Positions 28,801-44,000 of a DNA stretch of 64,000 nucleotides are shown here, piece by piece (positions within the stretch are counted from its first letter, which is position 1; each line of letters opens with the position of its first letter). Source of the stretch: Galeruca laticollis. Lineage: Eukaryota > Arthropoda > Insecta > Coleoptera > Chrysomelidae. The stretch lies in assembly GCA_963921935.1 (NCBI GenBank), contig OY998180.1:210916744-210980743 (forward strand), read 5' to 3'. The position numbers were made by a program, and so were the translations under genes. Under the pieces are notes generated by a model. It was not told the origin of the DNA and did no database searches. It saw only the letters and a program-made list of their open reading frames with translations.

Positions 28801-31800
28801 ATTAATACACTGTTCAAACAGGACAAACACAACTACAGAACAGGAACTTAAGTATATTGATTACAAAGAATAATATCATCAATCAAAGAAGAATGCTTTA
28901 TTCGCAGATATGCGGCAATGAAAGATATCAAGCTGGTAACTTACATGATTACAAATCGAACACATCCTGTGAAGTGGCGAAAAATTTAAAATATTTGTTC
29001 GAGGAGTAGGAAGGTAAAACGTATTAACAGCTCTTAAAGCTACTCTCGGAGTATTGAACTGGAGTTTAAGAAGAAGATTGGGATCACTGATGTTGTTATT
29101 CATGATTTTAAACAGAAATATCAATAAGTGACAGTCACGACGAGAACTTAAGTTATTCACACAATGCCTCGTTTGAAGTGTACTAGTACGAACTCCTACC
29201 GGTGGGTAAATGCCATCCATTTTAAAAGAAAGAAATTCCAAAAACCTCCGTTGAAGTAATTATTTTTTCTGAATGTGTACGTCATAAAAGGGACTCCAAA
29301 TAACATCTGAGTATTCAATTTTAGACCTAACATAGACGAAGTACAATGCCTTTAAAATGTCTTGATTATTGATGTCACACGAGTTTCGAACTAAGAAGCC
29401 ATACATTTTGTTAGCAGACGAGAATATAGCCTCAATATGAGGTATAACAGAAAGTTTAGAATCAAAAGTGACACCCAAGTCAACAAATGTCGCCGGGCGT
29501 TCAAGAACAGTATTGTTGATCTCATAATCATGTATAATGTTCTCAGTTTTTAAGGAAAACGTCATTACCTTCTATTTACAAACATTCAACGACAATTTAT
29601 TACGTATACACCATTTCTCAATACGTCAAAGATTAGTTGAAACCGAGACACAATCGCTTCTATCATCAATCCGGCAGAATAATTTCAAGTCATCAGCATA
29701 TAGTAAGTAGTTGGCATCAAGATCGGCGACTATATCACTGATGAAGACATTAAATAATAATGGGCCCAAGTTACTTCCCTGTGGAACTGTAGATGTTGCT
29801 AAGGATTCAACTGACTTATAACCATTAAACACGACATACTGGCGTCTGTTGTTTAGATATGAGGTGAATAATTTGATTAGAGACGGTGATAATCTATATC
29901 GAGATAATTTCCTGACAAGAATTCCGTGGTCTAGTCTATCGAACGCTTTAGAGAAATCGGTGTACACAACGTCAGTTTGCAATCGTTCATCGATACTTTC
30001 ACTAATAAATTGGGTTATATTTGAGCAACCCTTTACAAAACCATGTTGATTTATGGTTATAATGTTGCATAAATGGCTATATATTCTATTGTACAATGAA
30101 ATTCGAATACCTTACAAAAATTATAAATAATTGAGATTGGCCAATAGTTGCTATCAACTCTATCGCCATGTTTGTAGATACGTCTAACCTTCGACGATTT
30201 CCACATATTAGGCACAGTGCACGTCTTCACGCACGTGTTGAGCAGTGTTGTTAACAACGGAGCAAGTACAGACGGACAATCCTTCAAAATGAAAGCAGGG
30301 ACAGAGTCTGGTCCTGTTGTCATTTCATTTTTAACTTGTTTTAAAGCTATAAGTACTTCATCCTCAGTGAAAGACATGATATTAAGAAACTGTGAGGTTA
30401 CTGAATCATCTTGGGAGACGCATATTGTACTAACTGAAAAAGATTTTGCAAAATATTCAGAAAAACCATTAAGTGAATAAATACTCTGGGGTGCGGACTG
30501 AAAACCGACCCAATCCATTACCCGGAAAAAGAGGACATTGCAAATACTGGAAAAAAAGAAAACCCCAATTTTTTTGACAATTTTGTAAGTGTTGGTTATG
30601 CCTGGATCATATCCGAGCCTGCTATGAGGAGTGTTTTCAGAAAAAATCTTAAAAAACATCAACATTTTTAGTACCTCTGTATTTTCTGTTTCGCAATAGT
30701 TTACCAAATGTGTGTTTTGTATGTGAGTTTGAATATTAGTTTTATCAACTTTTATAAAATAGCAGAATTTTTTTGTTTCTTGTAAGTGTTGTGAGCTGTC
30801 CCGTCAAATATATTACTTTTTTTTATTTGTTTCAATTTACTACATAGAGGGATAAACAAACAATATATTTGGATTTGGGGGGTGGAAATACGTTATAAAT
30901 AAACAAAAAAATGTTTTTCAGAAATAACACTCATAAGGAAAACATAAGATGGGGTCATTTTTGGTCCTTACAGACCATCATCGTTCATGTTTAGAAGTTG
31001 TCCATCGGAGTGTTAAGGCAAATAGCTCTAATTTGGCTACAATTGATTTGTTGACGTTGGAAGAGTTTCTTGCACCAAATAAAGACTTTTGCTCGTCTGA
31101 ATTTCGAAAAGTGAAAGCATCCTTGTAAGTACATTATTATTAATCTTTAGCGCTAAGTAAAATTTAATTTACACAAGCCATCTTTAAACTTATGTCATAA
31201 GTTATTTTTGAGGTTAGCTTATCAGTTTGTTTACATATTAGTGGCGTTCGATTTGCTTGCTCGACTAAACTCGAGTGTAACGCTCGCGTTCTTTTTGACT
31301 TTTGCTTGAAGCCCACAGGCGAGCCCAGACATGCAAGCTTTTTTCTCCTATTTCCCCTCGATCACCTACAATTTTATTCGTGTTTTATGCACATTATCAT
31401 TTTTTCAATAATTTTATTCATGGAGGCATAAGAAACAAGAGACCAAAAATTTCAAGAAACTATTTTTGGAGGTTATATGGTGCACACGCAAGCGTTCTAT
31501 TTAAATTTGTCGTGTCACTATCGAGTACTGAGCAGTGTGGACTGCTCGAGCCTGCAAATCGAACGCCACTATTATAGTATTTGTAATGTCATATCTTCTT
31601 CTTATTTCTATTCATATTTTTGACACACGAAAAATGTATTGTTGACGTTCTTCGTTTAGCATAAACACAATGCAATATCTACTGAGGTGTGACGTAACAT
31701 GCGTTTTGGAGCCTATAATTCCAAAACGACGGCAATATTGAAAAAGTTTATATGAAGTACAACATTATTTTGGCTCATACTACACGCTTCCGACTTTTCC

Positions 31801-31959
31801 CCATTAGTCCCGGGATACCCTGTACGTATATTTAACTGACCATATACATAGCAGTAATTTCAGTAAAAATAAAAAAATACTTGGCACTAACCTGTCTGGC
31901 AGGAGTTAAATTTGAGTAGTATACTTTTGGGTTTGGTATCCTGAAATAAACATACATAG

Positions 31960-32037
<78 letters not shown>

Positions 32038-33348
32038 ATCTTGGGTAATTCATGCAGAAATAAAAAGGGCTACTGAAGCGAAGTAGTAACCGCAGACATG
32101 AATATTTCTGGCTCATTCGCCGTTCCCAGTACGGTATAAACAAGTAAGGGTTGACTAGTTAAAAACAAAACTTTTGATATAATATATAATGGGTACGTAG
32201 CCACTAATACATAACTGATAGGTTTGAAAAATGTGAACGTTTTTAATACGTTACCAAGCTCTGGGAAGTGATTTCCTTCATTTTCAAGGCTATAAAACCC
32301 AAAGAAGAATCAGTTAACAAATTAATAATAATAATAATTGTTAGAATTGCTTTGACTTACTAGTATTTTAGATTAGTAAGTTTAAAACCCCACATCACAG
32401 TTTTCTTGAACTTTTGTGTGAATAGATGGATTGACAGACGGGGAGTTTTAAACTGGCCAGCTATATCTCCTGATTTATTCCCATTATATTTTTTTGTGGG
32501 GATATCTATAGTGAGAAGTTATCAGACCTAATGATATTGATTAACTACAAGAGAAAATTAGAATCGAAATAATTTAATTAACACTGATACCCTTAATAAT
32601 GTTTTACAAGATTTTCAACATCGCCTTGCAGATTGTCAAGAAACAAATGGTTTACCATTTGAGCAGTCGATAATTTTTTGTTTAAGACATTTGAATGTTT
32701 TAAATGGACAAAAAATTATTGACTGCGACAGAACTCAAAAAACAGATGTTTATACTCGTTTTGCAAAAACGGCAAATTAAAGTTATTATTTAACAAAAAA
32801 AGTACCTACGGATTCTTATCTTTGAAAATACGATTTTATTGGCATTTAGAGCTTTTTAAGATTGTATCGCAAGTAGGGTTTGTTTGTTTTTAAAATTGTT
32901 AAGATATTAATTTGGTAATTATTGATACACCTTGTACAATTATTATTTTTACTATTGGATAGCATTTTTTGTAAGCTTTTTAATGATGTATCACACGTAG
33001 TGGTTGCCATTTACATTTTTTTAGTTGGGGTATGTGGGACCTAGGGGTTGATGGGTGAGTTCTCTTTCATGTCATTTTAATTCCCCCTTCTTATTCTAGA
33101 AACGGTTTTAGGCATTTTTTGATATCATCTTTCGTTTGTGAGATATAGCCCATTTTCCATGTTTCAATTAACAGCTTTGCTCCCAAGTTTTACACTCTCA
33201 CTTGGTTATACCGTACTGAAGACGGCTAATCAGCCATGTATGTCTGCGGATACCACTCCGTTTCAGTAGCCCTTTTTCTCTCTGCGTGAATTACCCAAGA
33301 ATCTCTTTGCTATTGTTACATATCGCGCGATATTTTTACATCTCATCT

Positions 33349-33392
<44 letters not shown>

Positions 33393-36300
33393 AAAAATTA
33401 ACCCAAAAATAATATATAAGAAAGCTGACAGATATGGTAGAAATAATATGGAAAAAAGGTCATACATAAGACTGGGCTAACCTCGAATTTAGTTAGACCT
33501 GACAATATTAACACATATTTAAAATCCAACAAAGGAAATAACCCCCAAAAGTAAAAAGATAAAATTCAAAAAATAAAAAAGAATATGGGGGAAACGAGTT
33601 AAAATCATTTGCATTTTGACCCAAGTGAAAATTTTGATATGGTAATGGTATAAGAGGTGGTTAGAATTCAAGAAATAACTCCACTACAAAAAAAAACAGG
33701 AAAATAGGATCAAATCAAATCCAAATTTGAATCGTTAGAATCCTAAGAAACCTAATAGTTCTTTACTTTGTGAATAGGATTTCTCTAGGTTACTTGATGA
33801 AGCCCCGTTGAGTTTCAAAAGAGCATTTTTCTAAACACAATATTTTGTTCATTGAGGTTGGTAACAGTAACACAGAAACGTCAACGTTCGCTGTCTAAAA
33901 AATCAGGCACACAAATAACATATCCCAACTTTAATCCAAGCAACGCTTTAATCGTAAGATAGTGCATCATTGAAGAATAAATATTACAACAAACAAATCA
34001 GGTGGGGTACACCTTTCAAAAATTTCCATCATTTTTCACGCAGGTAGAGGATTAATCAAAGTAAAAAGCACAAACGTACTGCAAATTGACACAATTATTC
34101 GATTTTCAAATGTTTCAAGTTGACGCTAATGTCAGCATTACCAACCTTACATCATGAATACAAAATTCCCCAAATCGATTTAATTAGGTATCCTGTTTTT
34201 TAAATTTTGTGACTTTTTAGATGCAAAAATCGCAAGGTGGAAAAATAGTATAAAAACTTGTTTCATAAGGCCTTCCATCGGACTTGGCCTTTAGAAAACG
34301 TGCCTGCAGCACGTTTTCTAAACTTGGACGCGTACGATAAAATGATGCCTTATGAAACTTGTTCTTTAATGTACTATTAATTATTTCAGTATGTCGATTA
34401 TTTCTCCAAATGTTTTTAAATTTGAATGTTGCGGCCCTCACTTTGATTGAAATCACATTATTCTGGAAGAAAGCCAGGATACCTACCCAGTTGCAGAAAC
34501 ATTCCATAGCTAATATAAAGAAATAAAAACACAAAAGCCCAAAACCAAATTCAACAACGACAAAAAGGATGTTCGGGCTGGGTTGATGTGGAATTTGTGT
34601 AGGCTGTGGAAAGAAGAGCGGCCGACAGTCAGAGAAGCTAGAGGAGAACATAAAAGCGGATCTAAGAAAGCTAGACAACAGTTAAAAAACGACTTTACCC
34701 AAGTTTTTTTAATAATAATAAAATATTCATAACTAAATAAACTAGACACCCAATCAATGGATTGAAGTTTAGGTATGACACAAAACTGAACTAATTTCTA
34801 CTAGTCAAACTATCAGGCAAGGTAATGTCATATCCTACCCTGCTAGAAACTCCGTATGTTAATATATGTAGTGGTAAGTATAATTGATATTTTATGTAGA
34901 ACTGACATTCTGACTATGACTACCATAAAATAAAATGAATAATTTATATTTTGTAATTCGTTGTTTTTGTGTTCGTTTTAGCAAATATTATAAAAACAAA
35001 TTGTCAGGTCATATAAATTATTTGTTTAGAACTTTATATTTTAGATTTGAATCAATTAACGGAGATGACATTTTCTACTTGAATTGTGAATGTTTCTAAC
35101 TTTATCTTACCTATTTTGTTCCTTATCGCAATTTCTATTTAAAATTTCTACTGATCGTGAATCCGAAGAAAAATTCGGTGATGTCCTCCATCCTTTTTCA
35201 GTTGACAATATTCTAGGAAAGGTTTCTCTTGCAACTTGGAATGCGTCCCTTGTGTTTATTGAAATTGATCCAGATGCTGGAATATTATATAGAGATAACT
35301 TTTATTGCAGTAAATTTTTTAAATAAATCACAAAAAAGTCGATCGACGTCACGTTCTTCGAAGGGGATGTAATTCAAAATACGTCGCGGCATTAGCCAGA
35401 AAAGTAATTGTTTTCTCCTTCGATAAACGGTCAGACTTCTATTTCGAAATTATTATTTATCGAAATATACAGAGGTGATAATATATACAGGGTGAGTTTG
35501 TAGTGTGGCAACGGTTGATAACTCCATTATTATGGAACTTATCCAAAAAAGTTATTAACAATAACTGTAGGAAACGACATGTTCTTTATCAGGAAACTAT
35601 TCCGATATCTACAGGGTGGCACATGGTTGCGTGAAAAAGCAAGCATACTTTTTTTTTAATGTGACACCCTGCATATTTCCTCATATTTATATTTATCCCA
35701 TCATCCTCGTTCTTATAATATGCAGTTTCAGCAAATTATATAAAGCATTTAAAAAAATATGATGTTTGCTTTTTCACGCAGCTATGAGCTGATGATGATG
35801 ATGAGATGTCGGCATATTTTCCAGGTAAGGAGCATGTCGTTTCCTACAATTTTTGGATAATTTCCATAATATCGACCATTGTTACACTAAAAACACACTG
35901 TATATATATATATATATATATATAGGGTGTTTCATCAATAATTTTATATTTTAACTCAAGCTCAAAAAAATTAGATTCAACCTAAATTACTTAGATACTA
36001 GTACTGTACAACCCACTAAATTATGTTAAATAATCGTTTCTGGCTAAATAATGTACTCTTCATTCGTAACGATAACGATTATTTTTAGAGATATTTAAAG
36101 TTACTGAAGCTATACTGAAGCTGCACGATTATTGTGATTAATATTGTGTATTAATTGTGTCGGTGTTTTGGGTCATAGTATTGCATTTATCACACAAATC
36201 AAACTTTAATCAATTTAAAAAAGAAAAAACATAACGTTAGGTATTTATCGAAATTTATTGAAACGCATAGATTTAAAAACAAATTGTGGTTCTGACATAT

Positions 36301-37983
36301 TATTATAATCTAAATAAAAGAAAGATTTTTAATAACACGAAAATATTAAAAATCAAATTTTATCTAAGTGATTTAGGTCAAATCTTTATATTTTGAGCTT
36401 AAAATATTTCCCATTATTATTAATGAAACACTGAAAACAATAAAACATCCTGTACATATATATTGAATAGGTACATATTTAAGGGTAACCCATAGATTAA
36501 AGATATATACCAAGAAGAAATAAACAACAAATTAGAAAAACAAGAACAGGCTTACAGGTAGAACAAAAATGGAACAAAATAAAAGAAGCAATAACAAAAG
36601 AAAACAAAATATGTCTACGCAAAATAAACAAAGAAGGGAATAATAAGGTCTGGTTCGATGAAGAAAGGGAGGGAAGATGAGGGAAAGTACTGCTTCAAAG
36701 TATAACGAAGTGAGGAAGGAATTTAAAAGAAACTGCAGGAGGAAGAAAAGGCAATATAACGAAATAAATTCAGAGAAATTGAAGAAAAATTTCAGAATAA
36801 ATCCTTCTACCAAGAAACAAAAAAAATGCAGAAAGGGTTTCAAACAATAAACAACTACCTTAAAACGGAGAAAGGAGCAATGGTGCGGGAACCTGATGAA
36901 GTAATTCAGATATGGAAAGAATACTTCCGGAAACAACTAAACGGGAATGAAGGAAAAAGACGGCACTAAAATAGAAGCTAAAAGTTATAAGACTATTGGA
37001 ATAAGAGGCAAAAATGTTTGGACTGCATCAAGAGAAGAAAAGATAATCGGGAACACTCAGGAGGCAGGGGATCATGTATCTTTTATGTCAACAAGAGATA
37101 ATCAATATAAGTTCGAGAGGGTTTGTATATCTAGGGGTAGTAATAGAAAAAAGGGAGTGGAAGAATTATAACGAAAATCCAGAATAGTCAAAGGAACACA
37201 AAAGTTTGGAAGCATAAGAGCACTGATACATTCAAAGTACGTGTTACGGGTCAAGGGATATCATCCAGAAGAGAGAGGCAGAGCCTAGGGGACAGATTTT
37301 GCACGGAGAGTCCTACGACATTGCACCTCTTAAAAGTATCCCAAGATTGCTGGGTACTCCCAACATGATTGAGAGAGTGTGATCATAGACTGCACCCTTC
37401 ACGTGGTGACCCTGTTGTAACTAAACTCAGCGGATCTAGACAGGGACGTCGATAAACATCCTCCAACCCAATGTGTCAAGCGACTCGTGCCGATGGGAGC
37501 ATGGCTATGGATAAGCACCGTCGTAAACGGAGCCTCTGTGATACCGGGCGACCAACCACAGAATTATCCTTATTCCCCTAAACGTCTCCCTGGCGGAATG
37601 AACCGCAGCAACCCGGTACTCGTGGGATCAAAATAGCTGACCCGAATAAAAAGCAAAAAAACCCTGAATTGGAATGTGGCCAAGAAACCGTAGACCTATT
37701 TAGCAGCTCAGCATCAATTCTCCTTCAGCGATGGAGGAGGATATGCCGCTGAGATCTGGAGAGGAGGATAATATCTCAAAGAATCCAGGAATACAGTAGC
37801 CATATAGAGAACCAAAAATTTTTACATCGATGTTGGTAAACAATAAATTGAATTTATGGTTGTTCATCAATGTAAACATTTTTGAAAATGCCCCGAACTA
37901 AGGAGCGAAACGTTAAAATAAAAATATAAATTGGTACAGAATTTATGGTTAACCTAATGCCCAAGAAAATTGAGAAAAAAATT

Positions 37984-38054
<71 letters not shown>

Positions 38055-41000
38055 CAAGGTGCATATTTCGACCGTGGTTATTTATAAATTACAATATTTT
38101 GTTGATTTTCGGGTTATTGCGGTCACTAGACTAATAAAACTCTTTTTATCTATTTATTCAATATTTCGCTATATTTCATAGCTTCATCAGGAATGAACTA
38201 AAATAACATAACAAATTTAAAATTACCTCACAAAACAACACAATTAAATAAAAATAACTTACAGATATTAGAGTACGTCCTCAAGTAACACAAACATTTA
38301 AATAATTAAAACAGTACTGATTAAAAACGTTAATGTATAAAATATAAAATAATTATTGTATTTCTTGAGTTGATAAATAATAGACAATGTAATTCATAGT
38401 TCTGACATATTGTAAAATGTTCGATTTGTTACACATAGTGTGCAAATAGTTCAATGACTAAATTATTTTTATACCAAATCTGATTTCTAAGTACTGAAAT
38501 TACTGTTTTCAGTATGAGGATTGACGATAATAAGTTGACTATTGAAAACTAGGCCCTTTTTCATACCATTTGGAAATTTCCTGTTCTATATAGGTACCTG
38601 ATCTTTCTATGAAATATACCAAATAAGAAATCTACGGAAGAATTGATTACATTATTCTGCTAAAGCGATCACATACAGATATAGTCTTAGGATAGTCTCA
38701 GAATCAGAAATCAAACTAGAAATATTGGGTTTTGAAGCAAAACGAAAGAGAGGACTACTCTAAGCTTTCGGGAATGAGTACTCCCATCATCAGGGAAACT
38801 ACAAGAAAAAACAACAAGAGTGAATTAATCTTATAACTATCAAAATCTGCAAAAAATTGCAAAGAAAAAGTATACCTCCAAGTTGAGGTTGGATTCCATT
38901 ATAATACGAAGAAATAAAACAATGTAAACTAGTTAGGAAAGGAATATTTCACAATTATTATCCCAATCATCAGCAAACATTGTAGAAACATACTGAATTA
39001 TAATTTCTTTCTGAAAAACCACGAGATGTTCAACAAATGGTAGTCAGCACTGAAATGACCCTTATTTCTCTATTAAACGGAAGGACAAGTGTTAGACAGC
39101 AAATGTTAACAACTTTCAAAAGTAATGACAAAATTCGGATAATGTACCCAGTGAAACAAAACCTCAGTTGTATTAACAACACAATAAAACTAGAGTATGA
39201 TTAAAGGGGGGGGGCGTATAAAGAAACAGAAGATGAATATAAACCCTTTGCTGAAATATCTCCAGGTAAGTAAATATCGAATAATGTAAACATATATCAA
39301 ACGTTAAATATAATATGTAAAAATCTAGACTTAGCTGCATTTACCAATTACAACACAACCAAGAGTGTGTATATATACTTCGTGAATTAATAATACATCC
39401 TCTATCTTCACTGGTGGATCCACAAATTTACATGGCATACTATATAATGCAATATTAAGTTGAGAAATTTTCAAGTGCGTGTTATGAATCACCTTATACT
39501 TGAAAATTATTTTATCCACTAAACGTAAAAGCTTTATTAAAATAGACAATACTATAAAAACAAAATGATAAGATTTTCATTATTAGTAAAGATGTGGGAT
39601 GCCAAATCGTATACTGTTTAGCAATAAAATAGAGAATATTTTGTATAACACTCTATGTGAGGTAGTGGAATCCTATATTAAGTGAATCGCCAAGAGTAAT
39701 TTTATCGAAATATGTCATAATATATAGGGAGTTATCTTCAAAATAATGAGAAATTCCAGTCAAATTCCGCTTTAACCAAAAATGATAGGAGCTTCTAAAT
39801 TTTAGATCAATTGTGCATATCTATAAACCGCATACACCACATTTTCAGATCTTTAGTTTCTGCACATATTATATAGTTTCATTAATAATTGTAAATATTT
39901 TAACTGTGAAACCTTGAGCTCAAAATATTGAGATCTAACCTAAATCACTAAATGTGACTCATTACTGAGTTTAGAGAAACTATTTGTGCCCAGTACTTTA
40001 AACCTATTTCACGTATCCATTTCATATTTGGCAGGAAGTGTAGACACTGTACACCCTACTAAATTATGTTAAATGAAGGTTTCTGACTACAACCAGAGGC
40101 GTATGACAGGGGAAAGTGACTGGTTGACCCTTCCCAAGTTCTACGCCACTGACACTTACCCCAGTCGTAGCCAGAAACGTTTATCTAACATATTTTAGTA
40201 GGGTACCTACACTTTCTGGCAAGTAAGTCTGGGATACGTAAAATAGTTTTAAATTTTTTAAATAAAACTTAGTAAAGAGGTTAGATTTTATCTAATATTT
40301 TAAGCTCAAGATTCAACAGTCAAAATATTTCCAATTATGAATGAAACACCCTGTGTATGCGTGTATATACTCAGTGACATAGAAACTCGAACGACCAGTA
40401 AAAATTATTTCATTTCAGTAATATTTGGTACATAGCAGGGAGTTCGTAATTTATGTAAATGATTAAAATGTCACTCCAATTGGGTGAGGATAATTCCAAG
40501 TTTCTGCGAATCAACTTTAAAATAATGGTTTGAAGCTAGAAGATTTCTTACATATTCCCTAATGAGTCTAGAAGTACTCATAATCAGGTGATCAATATTA
40601 TCCTGGGGTATCTCATTCATTGACACCTCTATTTATATGTCAAAGAATTATCAGAGTTTGAGGAGGACACTGTAAATTTCTTAACCTTCTACCGATCATG
40701 TTCTATTGGGGACACATCTGGGAATATTGGGGGCCATGGTAAAAAATGAATTTAAGCCTGGTGGAAGTAGTAGTCCAAGGTTTGTCTGGTTATATGTGAG
40801 CGGGCGTTATCTTGCTGAAAAGTTGGATGTTGATGTGTCCTGAGTACATACATATTGCCCCTGATTAAGACTATAAGCAATCGCATCCCATATCATAAAT
40901 CCAACAGTGCGATGTACATGCCGCTAAACAAAAAATTGAGGGTTATGGCGTTGGCCTTGTCTCCTTCTCATCCTCGCTCGACCATCATGCATGTCTAGGC

Positions 41001-44000
41001 AGAACCGGGATTCATCACTGAAGACGATAGTGTGCCATATTTTGCTACCACACTACTTGTTTTTGGCAACACTGAAGTCGATTTCTTCGATGTTCCAGAG
41101 TTAAAAGTATGAAAAAAGTACAAACCTTCTTATCCGTCTATAAACACTTCGCATTCAAGGACCCTTCCAAGTTCTCCAAACCACTGAGTTGCTATTGCCC
41201 GTGCTGATGAAAAACGATCTCTTAGAGCTAAGAATCTAAGGCGATGATCTTGGCCCTCTGTTGTCCTGTGCATCTGGCTCTTCGTGTTCGGCCTTCTTGG
41301 TGTCACAGTATCCACACTCCTGTTTATACTAGCAGAAATTTCTCGGAACGACAGCCCAGCTTCCCGAAGACCAACAATTCGACCTCTCTCGAACTCAGTT
41401 AGCTGCCGATAATTTGCATTTCTTCGTACTCTATGCTTGATAAACACTTGAGAATTCTTGTAAGACAACTTTTAAAACCACTGTACTCGAATAAATTCTG
41501 TATTCTGATATCGGAACGGGCCAGTTCGTCCAGTACTCACAGCAAAAAAATAATTGATTAAAAACGGGAATCTTCACCTGATAGCGCTCAAATTCTATTT
41601 TTTTATTAAGACATTTATGATGAACATGTACGTTTCTATATTATAACGGTTGTCCTGTTGAAATCCGTCTTTTGTGTTTTCGCATGTTTCAGTTAACAGC
41701 TTTGCTCCCAAGTTTTACACCCTTACTTGGTTATACCGTACTGATGACGGCTAATGAGCCAGAAAGATGCATGTTTATGGTTACCACCCCCTTTCAGTAA
41801 CCTTTTTGCGTGATTTACCCATGAAAATATTTTCTGTTTATATATGTACATAATATACTGTTATATAAACAAAAATTGTATATAAACAAATCAAAAAATT
41901 TTAAGGAACACATCTATTCCACTTTTTCAACAAAAACTTGAACACTTTTCTATAAATACATACCACTCGATTTGTAAACTTGTTCTCTACAAATTAAGAC
42001 ATACCATGAAAATTTATTAGTCAAATGAACTGTTTTATTAAGGCAAAAGTGACAGCACCTGAAAATTCGCACCGTTAATTGCTTCAAATTGTAAAGGTAA
42101 AGCAAAGATAGTCTTTATTAAACTTTAAAATTGTACTACAAGATTGTTTAGAGCAACGGTGGTCATGGTACGTCTACATTTAACCACGTGCTCAAATGGT
42201 AACTGCTGTGAATGTGGTCTTTCACAAGCTGATGTTGCACGTCATTTTGACGTGTCTCGGAGCGTAATTTCACGATTGTGGCATCGACATGAACAATTCG
42301 GTGATGTCGCCGAAATACATGGAAGTCGTCAACGTACAACTACGCCTCGAATGGATCGATATGTGGTAAGATTAGATCGTCGAAATGTGGATAAAGCTGA
42401 ACGCGAACTCTGGGGCCTTAGCAAATACCCCAGCATTAATGTGAGCGACCAAACATTGAGGAACAGATGCTGGCCCGCACGCCAGACGATCATTGAGGGT
42501 TCCCATGTTACGTCATGGAAATCGTGGACTAGGGTTAAGGTGGTCATAACAATATGTGCATTGGGGCTTACAAGAATGGAGTTCTGTGTTATTCACAGAT
42601 GACGCTAGGTTTTGTCTCTATCCTGATTCAGGAATAGTGAAAGTCTGGAGAGGACCTGGTCGACAAGAGAGACTCAGACATATACAGGGTGTTCGTCCAT
42701 AAACTGTTCCCATTTTTTAGGAAGGCACTTTGAATCAATATCAATATAATAACCATATCTTAAAACTTGTTGTTCTTCCATTTACCACTGCTGCAGGCCC
42801 TGAATTTTGTTAAATGCAGGGCCATATACTGCGGCAACAGTAAGAGGTTGGTTTGATAATGAGGATATTATACTTCTACCGTGGTCAGTACCATCGCCAG
42901 ACCCTAATCCCATCGAGCAGGTATGGGACATGCCTAACCTAACCTCAAAACGAAATTGATAATTTAATTTTAAGTATGCCAATATAGTGTCAATTCAGGC
43001 TATTGGAGGAAATGCAGATTATTAGAAACATTTTTTGTTAGATTCTAATGTTTTACATTGATTATTATGTCAATTTCAGTTAAATTAGTGCACTTTTTAA
43101 CTTTTGTTTAATTATTTCATCAAAGAGACATCATATTACACTGAAATCAAGATAAATTCATTGAGAACTAATCATGCATCATATCGGAATGTCAGTTTTT
43201 AAAATCCAATTAAAATTGATGTTTATTAGAGGAAAAAACTTTGTATTCCTTAGACATTTTTGATGTATTTATTCTGAAATATGTATTTAATCTTGTATGC
43301 GGCTAGCTCAGATAATTTTTAATATAAATATATTTTATTATATTTAAGTTTAAAATGTAAAGTGTATTGATAACAAAAGTGGGTTCCAATAACTTTTTTA
43401 ATAATTGAATATATTTACAATTTTATTACAATTACCTAACATTTGCAATATCTAACAATTTTTTTTAATTAAAGTCATTTGAAGACATAAATTTTATTTT
43501 ATTTTGAGTGCACAGTAAATGAATGAAATATAATTATTTGTAATTAAGTGATAATCTAACAAAATGATGATAATAATAATAATGATGATACGATAATGAT
43601 AAAGATAACGATCACGATAATAATAATGATGATACGATAATGAAAAAGATAACGATCATGATAATAATAATAATAATACTAATGTCTGCCTGACAGAACA
43701 GTGTTGCCAGTAGTGTGTCAGTCGGTGCCATATGCGGGGATGGTACAGCCAACTACGCCAGCTGTCCTAAGCCCACATCCCTTCTATCCTATTCCAACTC
43801 AATTACCAGATACCTACCTCCTCTTCCTCACGTATTCCTTCCTTTCATATGGCGTTTTATACTGTCTAACTTTTTTCCCTATTCTTCCCCGTAAATTACA
43901 AGTAGGACAACTACCCATGATCATGGAAAGAAACGGTACCTTAGAAGAAATGCCGCTTACTGGGGTTCTGCAGGGCATGTTTGAGCCGGCACTAGATATG

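Noticed and set aside
31302..31577. 91-codon plus ORF
   Set aside because: Lies inside the MITE and shows no protein-like features.
36532..36936. 134-codon minus-strand ORF rich in Phe/Leu
   Set aside because: Antisense shadow of the purine-rich plus-strand LINE coding region.
43560..43682. CRISPR-like array
   Set aside because: A 44-bp minisatellite without unique spacers, in eukaryotic DNA.
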